From NCBI RefSeq assembly GCF_904848185.1, contig NC_051040.1, forward strand, positions 3,321,001-3,385,000: a stretch of 64,000 nucleotides of DNA, written 5' to 3'. The DNA comes from Acanthopagrus latus (taxonomy: Eukaryota; Chordata; Actinopteri; Spariformes; Sparidae). This document shows positions 27,359 through 40,200 of the stretch, in pieces (the first letter of the stretch is position 1; each line of letters begins with the position of its first letter). A program made the translations under genes and the position numbers. The notes below the pieces were generated by a model that made no database searches, was not told the DNA's origin, and saw only the letters and a list, made by a program, of their open reading frames with translations.

Positions 27359-29632
27359 ATGCTGGCAGTTTTAACTCTGGCCTCCTTGAGCCTCTCGGTG
27401 TGGGCGTCTAACTTCTGCCCCCCAACCTGCCAGTGTCTCCACAACCTGACCTCTGTTGTGTGTCAGGGAGAACTGAACCAGATACCTGAGCTGCCCGACA
27501 GCACAGAGAAGCTGTACGTCTCTTACAACAACATACAGGAAATACCACGGCGTGGGCTGGAGGAGCTGCAGGTATGAAACTTTGTGTGTGAGGTTTCTGA
27601 GAATGATGCAGCACTGTGCTCTGTTGGCTTGAGACTCCAACAGCAGGAAAAACCCAGGTCACATTTTCCAGTACATACATATATATACATTTTTTTTTTA
27701 CATTTCTAAAGAATTATTCTAACCAGACTTCTTTCCTTGTTCCGGATCGTCTGTCAGGTTCTGGACCTAACCAGGAATCATCTGAATGACTTCCTGTCCC
27801 TCAATGCAGTTTGGCCCAACATGACGAGGCTCTCTAAGCTCTTCTTACGTGACAATGGCCTGATGTTTCTTCACCCCGGTCAGTTCCAGAACTGCCCTGC
27901 TCTCACTTTACTGGACCTGAGTGAGAACCACATCAAATTCCTTCCAATCGGATTCCTCCGTGGATTAGCTAACCTGACAACACTGACTGTAAACTTTAAC
28001 CAGATTCAGATGTTAGAGGTTGGTGCATTGGAAGGATCCTTTTCCCTTGCTGAGCTCCATCTTAGCCATAACAATATGACAAAGATAGAAGAAGGTGTGT
28101 TCAAGAATTCATCTGTGTTGAAGAAACTTGTTCTGTCTAGGAACAGAATCACAAGATTGGATGACGGCAGCTTCAGAGGAGCGACAGGTCTCCGACACCT
28201 TGACCTGAGTAGAAATCTGCTGGTCACTGCCCCAGCTGAGGCGCTGAGGGACGTAAACGGGCTGACACATCTGAATCTACGGATGAACGGACTCACCAGC
28301 CTCCCAGATGACTGCTTCTCCTCGCTGAGTGTGTTAGATCATCTAGACTTGAGCAACAACAACCTGACCACTCTGTCCGAGGGATCCCTGAGAGGCCTGA
28401 CCATGCTACGAGAGCTGGGCCTCAGTCTCAACCTCATCCACTCTCTTCCCCCAAAAGTCTTCCATGACCTCAGACACCTTGAGTTACTTGATTTGTACAG
28501 GAACAGACTGACAGCTCTTTCTCCAGATGTATTCTTTAACTTGAACAACTTGAAAGAGCTGCAGCTGGACAGCAATCAGATCTCTGACGTAGGAGCCGGA
28601 GTATTCGATTCATTGTCCACACTCACCGAGCTACATCTGTCCAACAACCGCATCCTGGAGCTCTACCCTGATCTGCTGAACAAGCTCAAGTCACTACAGA
28701 ACCTCTACTTGGAGAACAACACTCTGACACACCTTCCCAAAGGCATTTTCCACAAGATGAGGGACCTCAGGGAGATACACCTCCACAACAACCACATCAG
28801 GTTCCTCCATGCCTCGGCCTTCCACGGTTTGGTGAGACTGAAATCTCTGAAGCTCTCTCGCAACCGAATCTCCTCTCTACACCCGGACCAGTTCAGAGAC
28901 GCTGTCAGTTTAAAAGAGTTAGGACTAGATGGAAACCACATTGGTAACCTTCCCACAAGCCTGCTCAGGAATCTAAGTCATCTTATAACACTGGATCTGG
29001 ACAGGAACCGTATCTCAGATCTGTCTCCTGATCACTTTGCAGGGTTGACTCGCCTTAAAGAGCTCAAGTTATGCTCCAATCGGCTGCACGACATCCCTTT
29101 CAACACCTTCTATCCACTGCACAACCTTCGCAGGCTTCTGCTGAAGAACAACAGCTTGGAGATTTTGAATTCTCAGCTCTTTGCCCGACTTTCGAAGCTA
29201 AGAGAACTCAACCTGGATGGAAACAAGCTGACTCACTTGCAGCCTGATGTGTTTCGAGGACTTACAAACCTCCAGAAACTGAGTTTGAAGTCCAACCAGC
29301 TCAGAAGAGTGGAGAATGGGACTTTTGAGTTCTTGAGAAACCTCAGTGCTGTCTGTCTGTCAGGTAATTTGTGGGACTGCACCTGTAAACGTATAGTTTA
29401 CGTCAGCAGCTGGGTCAACACGCACAGAGAGAAGCTCGGAGACCAGCCGGTGTGCTTCTTCTCCTCTTTGTCTCACCAGGATACTCCACTCCCACAGGCA
29501 GCTCTGTCTCCAATGCTGTTAAGAGATCATTGCATTACAAGTGTCACCAGTGGCCCATCACCCTCATTTCCTCTAGAAATGCTGAATCAGCTTTTTCTCA
29601 TAGTGGTCAGCACACTGTTACATCCTCTGTAA
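27359..29632 (+). CDS. Extracellular leucine-rich-repeat protein, CPN2/LRRC15/IGFALS-like, 695 aa
   Basis: Two coding exons, 27359-27571 (71 codons, donor GGTATG) and 27758-29632 (624 codons plus stop), joined in phase 0 across a short intron. The start ATG lies 12 bases after an acceptor TTTTCAG at 27347. A non-coding exon probably ends at 26950 before GTAAGT. Residues 1-17 or so form a signal peptide (LAVLTLASLSLSVWAS). A cysteine cap follows (CPPTCQC and a later C), then 23 repeats of the LxLxxNxL type from about residue 50 to 605, then a C-terminal cap starting NLWDCTCKRIVYV with two later cysteines. The last 16 residues are hydrophobic (LNQLFLIVVSTLLHPL), which could be a GPI-anchor signal. 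The architecture resembles CPN2, LRRC15 and IGFALS, but the repeat number is higher than I recall for those. I cannot name the orthologue. Confidence 0.85.
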
Positions 29633-29958
29633 TGGTTTGGTCCTCTTTAACCATGTTTCCTGTCTTCGCTTTTTTTTATGTCTGCCTTTGGTTTCTAAGT
29701 ATTTGCACCCTAATCTGGGTACTGGAAGTTTGTATTTCTAGAGATGCATTCAATACGATTCATCCAGGGAAAATCCAGACTGTAATATTGTGATTCTGCA
29801 AAAGAGCAAGATGGATTTCTATTAGGAGGATTCTTGCAAAACTGTAAAATAATCACATTCTCGGATAACGGAGCACAAATACTTGGTATCAATTACATAG
29901 AGACTAAGAGCTTCACTATGAGGCTGTGAATGTCGAGCATGTGTTCATAAAAACTGTG

Positions 29959-29964
29959 AATAAA
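29959..29964 (+). other. Polyadenylation signal of the LRR gene
   Basis: AATAAA about 330 bases after the stop codon, followed by a GT-rich stretch (TTGAGTGTGTTTGTGTGTGC) typical of a downstream element. Confidence 0.6.
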
Positions 29965-31197
29965 TGGATTGACTACATGTTTATGACTTGTTGAGTGTGT
30001 TTGTGTGTGCACTGCAGGATAACAGTCAAAAAAACAAAAAACTTTTAAGCTTATTAAGCTTCTTTGAATGCGTTTTGAAAGACAATAAAAGAAAAAAAAA
30101 TCACAAGATTTAAATTTCAGTGTTTATATTTTGACTCAGTCACAAAGTTGAGATATAACAATCATACACTTCACAGGAAAAGTTACAGATGAAACATTCT
30201 GACAAAATGACTGTTTCAGTATTATAAGAACACATTGGCTTTATTTAAACACACAAGGCAACGGTTGCATGTCGTGTATCTACTGGAGATCACAAGTTTT
30301 TAAACTATGTTTGGGGAAAAAAGGCAGAAAAGCTCTTTTCAAGTTGGTTAAACCATTATAAATATCAATCTCACAACTTAAACAGGGTTGTTTTCAATCC
30401 TGCACACAGCAAAATCAGTCATAGCTTTACAGTCTTTGATTTTACAGTCTTAGATAAGAAATGTAATTTTACATATTTCAGATCGTTTGTGTAAGACTGG
30501 GAGTCTGACTGTAATGAAAATAGATTGTAAACTTTTAAATCTAATACCATGTTGGCCACTGTCCCTTAACTGAGTTTGAGTTCAGTCAGTTTAGAAGCCG
30601 ACCTTTAATTAGGAATTTGTTCTTACCATTATGGTGTTAAATTTAAAAAAAAAAAAAAAAAATCTTTTTTTTCCTTCTCTTTAACCCACAAGATCTATTT
30701 GTTGCACAGGAGATTAAAAGAAAAAAATCACCTTTTGGGACTTCCTCACAGTAATTTTCTTAAACTTTCAGCCAGACATCTGCCAGCAAACTCCGCTTAC
30801 AAATATATCTATATTAAAAAAAAGAAGCCACTAGTGATACTATGATGTTTTGGAAATGTGTACTGTCAGTTCATCCCACAAATAAATGTCACACTTTGAT
30901 TTCCTATGTCCATTTTTTCAGTTTGGGGCGAAATTTATACCTTTAAAACAAAACAAATACCTCAATCTGCTCTTCTTAGTTCTGACTGTCGTACCAGATT
31001 CAAGCTTTCATACCTATTTCACTCAGTGCCAGTCTGTCAGGTGAATGCCTTCAATTTAAAACACAACAAGCTGCTCACTTATGATCACCAAAACTACTTT
31101 CACTGCAAACTCTTCTAGAATCATCCAGTCACTCAGGTGCAGGACGCTGACTCCATCCACTCTGCCACCAGGGCAGGTGTCTCCTCACAGACCAGCT
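29965..31197. other. Convergent 3' region between the LRR gene and zinc-finger gene A
   Basis: No coding sequence is seen. The interval probably holds the 3' UTR of zinc-finger gene A on the minus strand. A minus-strand AATAAA lies at 30240-30245, about 950 bases after that gene's stop, but other signals could be used. Confidence 0.45.
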
Positions 31198-34100
31198 TCA
31201 GATGTAGAAGCACTTGTGGTCCTTCAGGTTCCTCAGGTAGGAGAAGCTCTTCCCACACTTGTCACACATGAACTGTTTCTCTCCGGTGTGTATCTGCTGG
31301 TGGGCTTTCAGACTGTTGCCCTGGTTAAAGCTGCGGCCGCAGGTGTCGCAGCTGAACGGCTTCTCTCCCGTGTGGATACGCTGGTGTCGGTTCAGATTGC
31401 CCGTGTTGCTGAAACATTTTCCGCATGTGTCGCAGCTGAACGGCTTCTCTCCTGTGTGGACCACCTTCAAAAAAGGGAAAAACTGTCAAGTAAATAATTT
31501 TCACAGTAGGAAATCTCCACGTATGAGAGGTTGGAAACTTCATTTTCTGCCAGTTTGTTAAGAAAATTACTTTAATGATTAATCGATTATCAATTCTTAT
31601 TCAAACCAGCAAATAACAGGAATGATGAAATCTTTTGTTGAAACTGTCTTTCAAAAAAACAACGATTGATTCAAACCCACCTGGTGTGATTTAAGGCTGC
31701 TGTGCTGTGTGAACATACGACCACAGATGTCACAGGAGAAGGGCCTCTCCCCGCTGTGCGTCTTCAGGTGAATCTTCAGGTAACTGGACGACTTGAAGCT
31801 CTTCCCACAGAGCCCACAGCTGTGAGGCCTGTCCACCGTGTGGTGCTGCTGATGCGACCGCAGGTCAGTGATTGAGCTGAGCTTCCGCCCGCACAGCACG
31901 CAGGTACACGGAATAGTCGCCGCATGCGTCTGGAGGTGTTTCCGAAGGGAGTCCACACAGGCCAACGTAGTGCCGCATGCTATGCATGCCAGCGAGTTCT
32001 CGCCTGAGTGAGAGGTCTTCTGGTGCATCTTCAAGGCGCTCTTCTGGATGAAACACTTACCGCAGGTCTCGCAGCTGAAGGGACGCTCACCTGTGTGTAT
32101 CCTCTGGTGGCCTTTCAGCGTGTCGGCCTGGTTGAAGCTTTTACCACACGTCTCGCACCTGAACGGCTTTTCCCCTGTGTGTATGCGCAGGTGGCGCTGC
32201 AGGTTACCTTGTATTGTGAAGCTTTTGTTGCAGTACTGGCAGTTATAGGCCCGCTCTCCTGTGTGGACCATCTGATGCATTTTCAGGCCGTGAGCTCGGT
32301 AGAAACTCTTTCCACACTGCTCACAGCGAAATGGCCGGACCTCAGCGTGGAGACGCTGGTGGTTCCTCAGGAGCTGCTTCAGGGTGAAACCTTTCCCACA
32401 GACATCACAGGTGTGTGGTCGCTCACCTGTGGACGAAAGCACATTGATTCATCTTTTTCAGTCATTTTTCAAGCAGGTCCGTGTTTAAGGATTTGCTGCT
32501 GTTCTTTTTCATTTACGATGCGAGAAATTCTGCCTTAAAGCTGAGCACTCACCTGTGTGAAGCAGCATGTGTGCATTGAGGCTTCGCTGGAATGAAAAGC
32601 CTCTGCCACACTGCGAGCAGTGAAAAGGCTTCTCTGCGTTGGCCCCGTGGACAGCCTGATGGGCTTTGAGCTGCAGCAGCTTGGTGAAAGTTTTCCTGCA
32701 GTGTTTGCAGCTCAGAGGTTGCTGGTTCTCACTCTGACTCTCCTTCTTTGTTCGGCCTCGAAGGATCTTTGGCTTCACAGCACGTTTAGGTCTGGTGGTG
32801 TAACCTGGCTCACCGTCATCTGCGTCCTCTGGCTCCAGCTAATGGAAACATTTTCCAAACTGTTTAAAACAACTGCTAATACTCACCTCTTCTTACATGG
32901 AGGCAGTTTAAGACACATTCCTTAATTAAGAAAAAACGCAGACCATGTTAAGTATGCGTGTTCAGTTCTTAATGTAGGTGGGGACATAATCAGGCAAAAC
33001 TAAAAACAATGATAGAGATTACGGAGTCGAGGTATTTGGGAGATCAACCTGGTAGTCCGGGTCGTCACCATCGTCCTGGCTCGGGTCATCTCTGAACTGT
33101 CCAGAATCAGAGGACGCCTGGTCAGCGAACGCCTCCAGTCCTTCCTCCTTTATTATCACAGGCTGGATGCTGTCCTGAGAGAAGTGAGAACAAGGACAGA
33201 TTGAAGAGTCTGAACACAGACAACACAGCGACTGGGTTGCCAAGTACTTTTGGTCTACGTCTGTTTTCCACGGTTCAGTTCAGTTCCTTTTAATAAGGGA
33301 GAAATCTCAATGCGACTGCACGTGAAAGTGTTTTAGAACACCTCTGAGATAAACTAAAGTAGTTTACCAATAAAACTTAAAAACAATTCAAATCTCATTC
33401 TTAGACATCAGTTATTGTAGTTGGTGAGATAACTTTAGAAATCTTACCCGGTATGAGAAAGAAAACAGGAGGCAGGAATGAGAGAACAGTATGAAACTCA
33501 GCAGGGATGCCAGACTGCAGAGGACGAGACAGGACTTTACCTCATAAGTTCTGCCTTTCCAAAGATGAATTATAGGTGATCTCTTCACTGCAGCATCACC
33601 ACTAGCCCCGACTGTAAACATTTAAAAAGCTGTTAGCACATTCTGATCGACAGAGCCCATCATTCTCCGCTGGATGTTTGATCAAGACAAACAACACAAT
33701 TAGAGGATAAACTCATCACCTCTGCGACTCTTCCTCCCTGAGCGCTGGCTCTGGACGGTCTCTCCTCCTGCTCCACTGCTCGGAGGCCTCCCTCCCTCCG
33801 TCTGCTCCTCCGCCTCCTTCGGTCCTCTGTGGCCCTCCAGCACCAGCTTCAGCTCCGTCTCTGCCGCCTCCAGTTTCCTCCTCATGTCCTCAGTCTCTGC
33901 AGCACCCTGGGTCACCTGCAGAGGCAAACAGAAGATTTGTTTTATACAGGAATCATCACAAAGGCAGTGCTGACAATGTTGGAGTCATCTGGTTTTCCAC
34001 TACAGTTGGATGATATAACGATACATTCAGTGAGATCATGAACACTGGCGAAATGTCACATTATCCAGTGGTAGTTAAGCCTTTAATGTTCATATTTTTT

Positions 34101-35516
34101 GTTTTTATTGTAATATTTTCTCAAGCTGGCTAAATATTTGTTCACCAGAAACGTCACATTGTTGTAATTCTTGTTAAAACATTACAAACACTTGTAATAT
34201 TGTCAGTTTCTTTCCCTCCATTTGAACTTACTGCTCATTTGTAGCCTTGAACTTATTAACCAGTAAAAACGAAGACTGTCTGTGCATCACAGTATTCATT
34301 TCAGATATCGGCAAATATATAAAGATATAAATAAATGGCTCAATAAATCAATTTATACGCTATGAAAAGCACAAAATATTACTAATACTAAATGTAAACA
34401 GAGGCATTAATTGATTTAGAAAATTGGACAATTGCTGTTGTCTGTTTTAATGTCCATCTGCATTTATCTAAGTTTGAATTCATTTGCCTATTTAATTACT
34501 TTTCCATTTAACGCTCCTTTTAATTGATCAATACATTCATTTTTATTGCCTGTCATTTTCCTTGTTCCTGATCACAATAACAAGTCTGTAATCAGGAGAA
34601 ATTGACAATGACTGATGACAACGATCACGTTCAGATATACATCCAGAGTACCGACGCAGTAACGTGACGTACTTCTAACTGCAGCACAGAGGAACATTCG
34701 TGGAACAGCTGGCAGATCTTCTCCACAGCTTCTCGAGCCAGAGACGTCATGAAGACGCTGAACTGGATCACCTGATGGAAGGAACATGGATCACTGTGAG
34801 AGGCAGACACACACTGAACACACACTCAGCAAGTGTCAGAGCAAAGACACATCTACTGACTGTTGCAGATAATAAAACAGAGTAATACTTGTAAAAATAC
34901 AGTGAAGTGGAAGTAAAGGACAAATAGCTCAAAATTGTAGACTAAATTCATCGCTGATCATTCATTTGTGTGTTCTACTTTGCATTGATTATCAGTTTCT
35001 GTAAAGTAACTTGTAACTTTGGTATCAAGTAATTCTAATATAGTGAAAAGAAAATCACAGATAATGTAGCTCAGTAGAGGTAAAAAGTCATGTACAATGG
35101 AAATACTCAAGTACCACAAAACTGTACTGAAGTCAAGTACTTGACTAAATGGACATAGATAAACCTCCCCACCGGCTGTAATGATTGATAAGTGATCGAT
35201 AGCTTCTGCTCCTGCAGGTGATGAAACCTGTAGCTGAGCCGTCTGTAGACATACAGCAGATAGATGCGCCTGGGCCTGCTGGCCAACTCAAAATGGCGAT
35301 CAAAGATGGATTCTTCACGCAAGTTGTGCCACCTTGTTCATCCAGACATATAAGTTTAACTCAACGTGAACTGAACATACGCTCCACTCAGCAGAACAGC
35401 CCCGGAATGAGCTGTTACGTGAGTTTGGTCGTTGGAAGCTAACTGGAGCAGCTAGCTAGCTCTTCTATTTCTATGATCAGCTGGTTGTTTAGACGCCAGA
35501 CGAGGAAGGAGCGTCA

Positions 35517-35577
<61 letters not shown>

Positions 35578-35791
35578 TGAAGATGTAACACACACACACG
35601 GACACACACAAACACACGGCAGCAGGTGTGCGTTAACGTACCGTGTCAGCCGACGACCCGTGTGTGTTTTCACAGGATGACACTTCTGGATCTGTTGAAT
35701 CGGAGTCGCCGATAACTTTGCTCATTTCTGAGACAGTCGCGTTGACCATTATCTCCAAAATGGCGCCCACCTGCGCCTCCAAATCTGACAT
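31198..35791 (-). CDS. C2H2 zinc-finger protein A, 14 fingers, 646 aa
   Basis: Likely nuclear DNA-binding protein. Eight minus-strand exons join with matching phases: 35642-35791, 34673-34771, 33720-33915, 33541-33611, 33049-33174, 32553-32838, 31681-32426 and 31198-31464. The start MSDLEAQVGAILEIMVNATV opens a helical module. A second helix (LAREAVEKICQLFHE) and a Glu-rich coiled coil follow, then acidic linkers. Fingers are two in exon 6, eight complete plus the start of a ninth in exon 7, and three in exon 8; the ninth finger of exon 7 is completed by exon 8. Most linkers are TGE(K/R)PF. Fingers 8 and 9 have Leu in place of the usual Phe (CGTTL, CGRKL). The last finger ends H-K-C rather than H-x3-H. 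No KRAB, SCAN or BTB domain is visible. The ATG is preceded by a splice-acceptor-like TTTTTTGCCAG, so an upstream non-coding exon is possible. Confidence 0.82.
35521..35575. repeat. (CA)n microsatellite in intron 1 of zinc-finger gene A
   Basis: About 27 CA units. In the sense of gene A the repeat is (GT)n and begins about 65 bases after the exon 1 donor. Confidence 0.95.
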
Positions 35792-35797
35792 TCTGGC

Positions 35798-35823
35798 AAA
35801 AAATAAATAAATAAATAAATAAA
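35798..35823. repeat. (AAAT)n tetranucleotide repeat
   Basis: Six AAAT units immediately upstream of the zinc-finger A start codon. On the minus strand they form a T-rich tract that ends in a possible acceptor. Confidence 0.85.
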
Positions 35824-35829
35824 AATGTC

Positions 35830-37092
35830 GGCTGGGATTGTGTTTCACTTCTGTGATTGTAAAATGGAACCAACAGCTTTTTTGATGCTACAATATTGTC
35901 GTTATGGTGACAAAACTCGTGCCGCTCACAACACGGAGCCCAACTTCCTCTTCCCGGTTCATGTTCTTCAAAATAAAAGCACGCACTACGTTCTGTTCTA
36001 TTTTCGCACTCATCAGAAGACAAAATCACACAGTTTCCTCACACTGAGAATAATATGTGGTTGTTAAACATGAATTAAATTAAACAAGATAGTAGTTTTT
36101 GTGAGTGTTATCACGGTATGGTTCCCACACTGTTTTAAAAATCAAATTAAATGATTCTTCAAGGACCTTCCAGACCCAGTTCTTTCAAATTCGAGTGAGA
36201 GAAGTTTTATACTGAGACCTGGCATGTTTCACAGAAGCTACAGACAACAACACACTTCACTTTCTATTATACAAAATAAAATGTACTGTCACGACGTGTC
36301 TCTTTATGATTGTCTGTCAAGGTCTTGGTTTTATCCCTCTAATTCACAAGTTCTCAAGGACTTAAAGGACCTTTGGGATTACCCTGTAATTGCTAATGCA
36401 ACTATACTATATTGATACATCTATTCTGTATATATGGAGGTTCTGAACTATTTGAATTTTTAGAATTCCACCGGAAATATCAGAGTGACATTGTGTCTGC
36501 TTTGACGCTGGTAAAACACGTAAAGACTGTCCCCCAGTGGTCACAGTGAGAAACTACAATACTACACAAATTCATGGCTACTTTGCTCATACAAGCCACC
36601 TGGTTTAATTATTACAGCGTTATTATTAGTGTCGTGAACATCATGATGTCTGTCGATTAGCCTGTCAATTCAGACAAAATAACAGTAAAACTTACAGTCA
36701 ATATTTAAAGAATTATCCTAGGTGGCGAAACGCACATGAGATGTTTACGTCATTCTTGTTATTAAAATGCATTAATGAAAGTTGGTTCAATGACAGTTTG
36801 ACCTTCCTGGGTATCATGTTAAGAGCTGGAGTTAGCGACACGATAGCATGTAGGATCTGGGGTGTTTGCTGCCCTCCTGTGGCCACAGTCAGGAACTACA
36901 GCAACCAAAAACGTCAAGTTAGACATGCTAACATAGGTGTGCGTCCGGCTACTTACTTTCAAAATAAAAGTGACAAAACTAGATGCCCAGAACGTAAAAC
37001 TAATCCTTTAGTTTAAGACTGTCCTCAGTTTAGTTAAAACTCTCATAATGAGATGAGGTAACATTTTCGAAGCAAATATTTTTCAAGTGCAG
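35830..37092. other. Intergenic region between zinc-finger genes A and B
   Basis: Mostly AT-rich, no recognisable coding exon. Two related short segments near 36529-36555 and 36870-36901 share the pattern CCCxxxTGGxCACAGTxAGxAACTACA and look like fragments of one dispersed repeat. Confidence 0.5.
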
Positions 37093-37098
37093 TTTATT
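37093..37098 (-). other. Polyadenylation signal, zinc-finger gene B
   Basis: AATAAA on the minus strand, about 175 bases after the stop codon of gene B. Confidence 0.5.
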
Positions 37099-37273
37099 GG
37101 GAAAAATCCAATCTGACAGTGAAGAACAACAATGCAACAATTCAGGTTTCTAAACTGATTTAATTACTGTGCTTGGTCCTGATAGGAAATAACATTTTGA
37201 GATCTACCACAGGTAAGAATAATAATTAAAAAATGGCTGCTGCATTGTCATTATTATCACAGTTCTCTCAGTT

Positions 37274-40200
37274 TCATGACGTAGTGAGTGTGCTCCCTAA
37301 CAGTTTCTGTGGTTTCTCACTACAGTTATGTCTCTTGAGCAGCCTCGAGTCTGAAAATCCAAGTCCACAGCTGCTACAGGAGAACGGTTTCTCTCCTGTG
37401 TGGACCTGCATGTGAACCTTGACGTGTCCGAGCTGCCTGAAACTCACTCCACACACTTCGCACTCGTAGGGCTTCTCCCCTGTGTGGATCCGTAAGTGTC
37501 TTCGGTAGCTGGCGTAGATCCTGAAGGCCTTGCCGCACAGCTGGCATTTATGTGGTTTCTCTCCGGAGTGCTGCAGTTTGTGGGACTTGAGAGCCTGATG
37601 GACGATGAATGCCTTCCCACACACATCACAAGCGAAAGGCCGTTCCCCTGAGTGGATCCGCAGATGATAATCGTATGTAGCTTTGTAGAAAAAGGACTTT
37701 CCACACGTGTCGCAGTTGTACTGCATGTCTCCCGTGTGAATGAGCTCGTGTCTTTTCAGTAAAGACGGGGTGTCGAAGCCCTTTCGGCAGGTCTTGCAGC
37801 TCAAGGGCGTCACATCGACAGTCGTCCTGTCCCGTCGGTAGATAACTCTGCGGTTCCCTCGTTCTCGAGCTTGCCTTCTCATGACAGACCCGTGTTTTTC
37901 ATGGTGAGGAACTTTCTGGTGTTTCTGCAGCTGGCAGTTGTACAGAAAAGTCTTCCCACACAGGTCACACATGAAGGACTTTGAGGCACCATGAAGAAGC
38001 ATGTGAGCCTTCAGCTTGTTGTCCTGGATGAAACTCAGCCCACAGACTTTACATTTGAAAGGTTTTTCACCTGTGTGAATACGAATGTGTCTCTTCAGGT
38101 TGTGCTGGAGGGTGAAGCCTGCGCCACACGTCTCACAGGTAAATATTTTCCCTCTGTGGACCGACTGGTGTGCCCTGAGCGATCTCCTCTTCGTAAAAGC
38201 TTTGCCACACACTGTGCATTTGTAAGGATGCTCACCGGTGTGAACACTTCTGTGGCACTGCAGCGTGAACGCGTACCTGAAACTCTCGCCGCACTCCGAG
38301 CACTTGTGCGGCTTTTCGGCTGTGTGAACGACCTGATGCGCCTGCAGGTTGCGTTTAGTTTTGAAGCCCTTCCCGCAGGTGGAGCACACGAACGGCCTCG
38401 TGCCCGTGTGCACGAGCTGATGAGTCTTCAGGTGCATTTTGGTTTTGAACGTCTTGTTACAGATCTGGCACTTGAAGGTAACAGACTTCCTCTCCTCGTG
38501 TCGCAGCAGGTGATGCTCAAAAGTCGCTGCGTTCCTGAATTTCCTGGGGCACTGGTCGCAGGCGAACGGTTCCCTGTGAGTGTTCATGTGCTTCTGCAGG
38601 TGAAGCTGCCGGTTGAAGCTCTTGTTACAGACGTCACACACAAACACCTTCGCTTTCTTACTGGCTTCTGCTTTCTGGGTGTTTTGGCTGTCGGTGTTTT
38701 GGGATTCTGCCGTGTTGGTCGTGGAATCATCCTGTGCAGCGTCTAGACAGAAGGGAAAATATAAAACGTTACCACACATGTCACAGTTATCATGTCACAC
38801 ATGAATCTTTATTTGATTTATTCTAAATCATAACAAGCAGCTGAATAATTCACATCTCAATGTTACATAACAAAACAATTACTTCGACTGTAGTTTCCTT
38901 TCCTGTCGGTGAGTGCGCTGATGATCCCTGACTTAGTGACAGATTTTAAAGATATTTTATATTATATCTGGATCTCGTCCCACAAATCACAGAATTTACC
39001 CTTCAAAAATGTCTCCACTCCTGTGTGTTTATGAGGTTCACTTCCACATTTACCTTTTAAACTCTCCCCTTGTCTGCCGACTGTTGAGGACTCAGCTTCA
39101 GAGTTCAGCTGCTCTGTTGCTTCCTCACCATCTGAACAAGAAGTTGTTGCTGAAGAAAGCAAACAAAGACACATCACACATTATTAGAATCAACTGTAAA
39201 TATCATGTCCTCAATATTAACACTGACCACTGCTCTCAATAACATTTCTGTGACATTCACTACATCCCAGATCTTATTTTAGAACTCCACACACACTTTG
39301 TCTACTTTCCCAAAAAGGACTTAAAATACGTTTTTAATGGGGATAATATTTTCCTTTAATAGAAATTACCAGCATCATGTCCTCTCTGCGTCCCAGCAGC
39401 AGCAGATGATTCGGTGATTCCCTCCGTCAACTGATCCGTCTTTTTCTTCAACACCCCGAAAGGCTTCAAGGTGTAGATGAGCCCGCTCTGCTCGAACAGC
39501 ACCGGGCAGCCGCTCAGCACGTTTTCTCTCCACATTCTGGCATTTTCAAAGTTTTTAGTGACCGCCGTCAGCTCACTCTCCAGCTGTCCCACTCTGGCCT
39601 TCAGAGTCTGGTTGTCACTGAGCAGCGTTGAGGACAGTTGGGAGAAAATGGCGTTGATCTTCCTCGCCACCTCCCGTGCCAACGTCTCTACAATGTCGTC
39701 CAACTCTGGCTGTGAGGATGAAAATAAAGCAGTTGTCACAACTTATAATGAAACATCTGATGATATATTTATTAATGGTGGACACAAGAGCTGCAGTGAC
39801 TTCTTGACAGTTAATTGATTTGTCTATCAAAACACAATTAGTATGATATCGATTAATCATTTCAGTAACTCTTTCTGTCTAACATTCGTCTGTTCCAGCC
39901 TCTTAAATGTGAAGATCTGCTGTTTTTCTTTCTCTGTCACTGACATTAAATGAAGAGTCTTTGGGTTTTGAACTGTTTGTTGGACAAAAGAGGCAAATTA
40001 AAGATACTTTCTGGTTCTAATAAAATAGAGATGTGCCTTATTTGTCCTTTTTATTAATACCATTTGGCATTTGTTAGGAGTCACTGGGTCACATGACATG
40101 GAAGCTACTGGAAAGACATGCTGAATTTTCATAATCAATATTAACATGAAACAGAAGAAGAAACAGTAAAACCCATTAAAAGCAGCTGTGACCTGTGTAC

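Noticed and set aside
37991..38746. Long plus-strand frames opposite the zinc-finger exons (37991-38746, 46517-47122, 45728-46138, 32008-32538)
   Set aside because: They are antisense shadows of the regular finger repeats, lacking their own domains.
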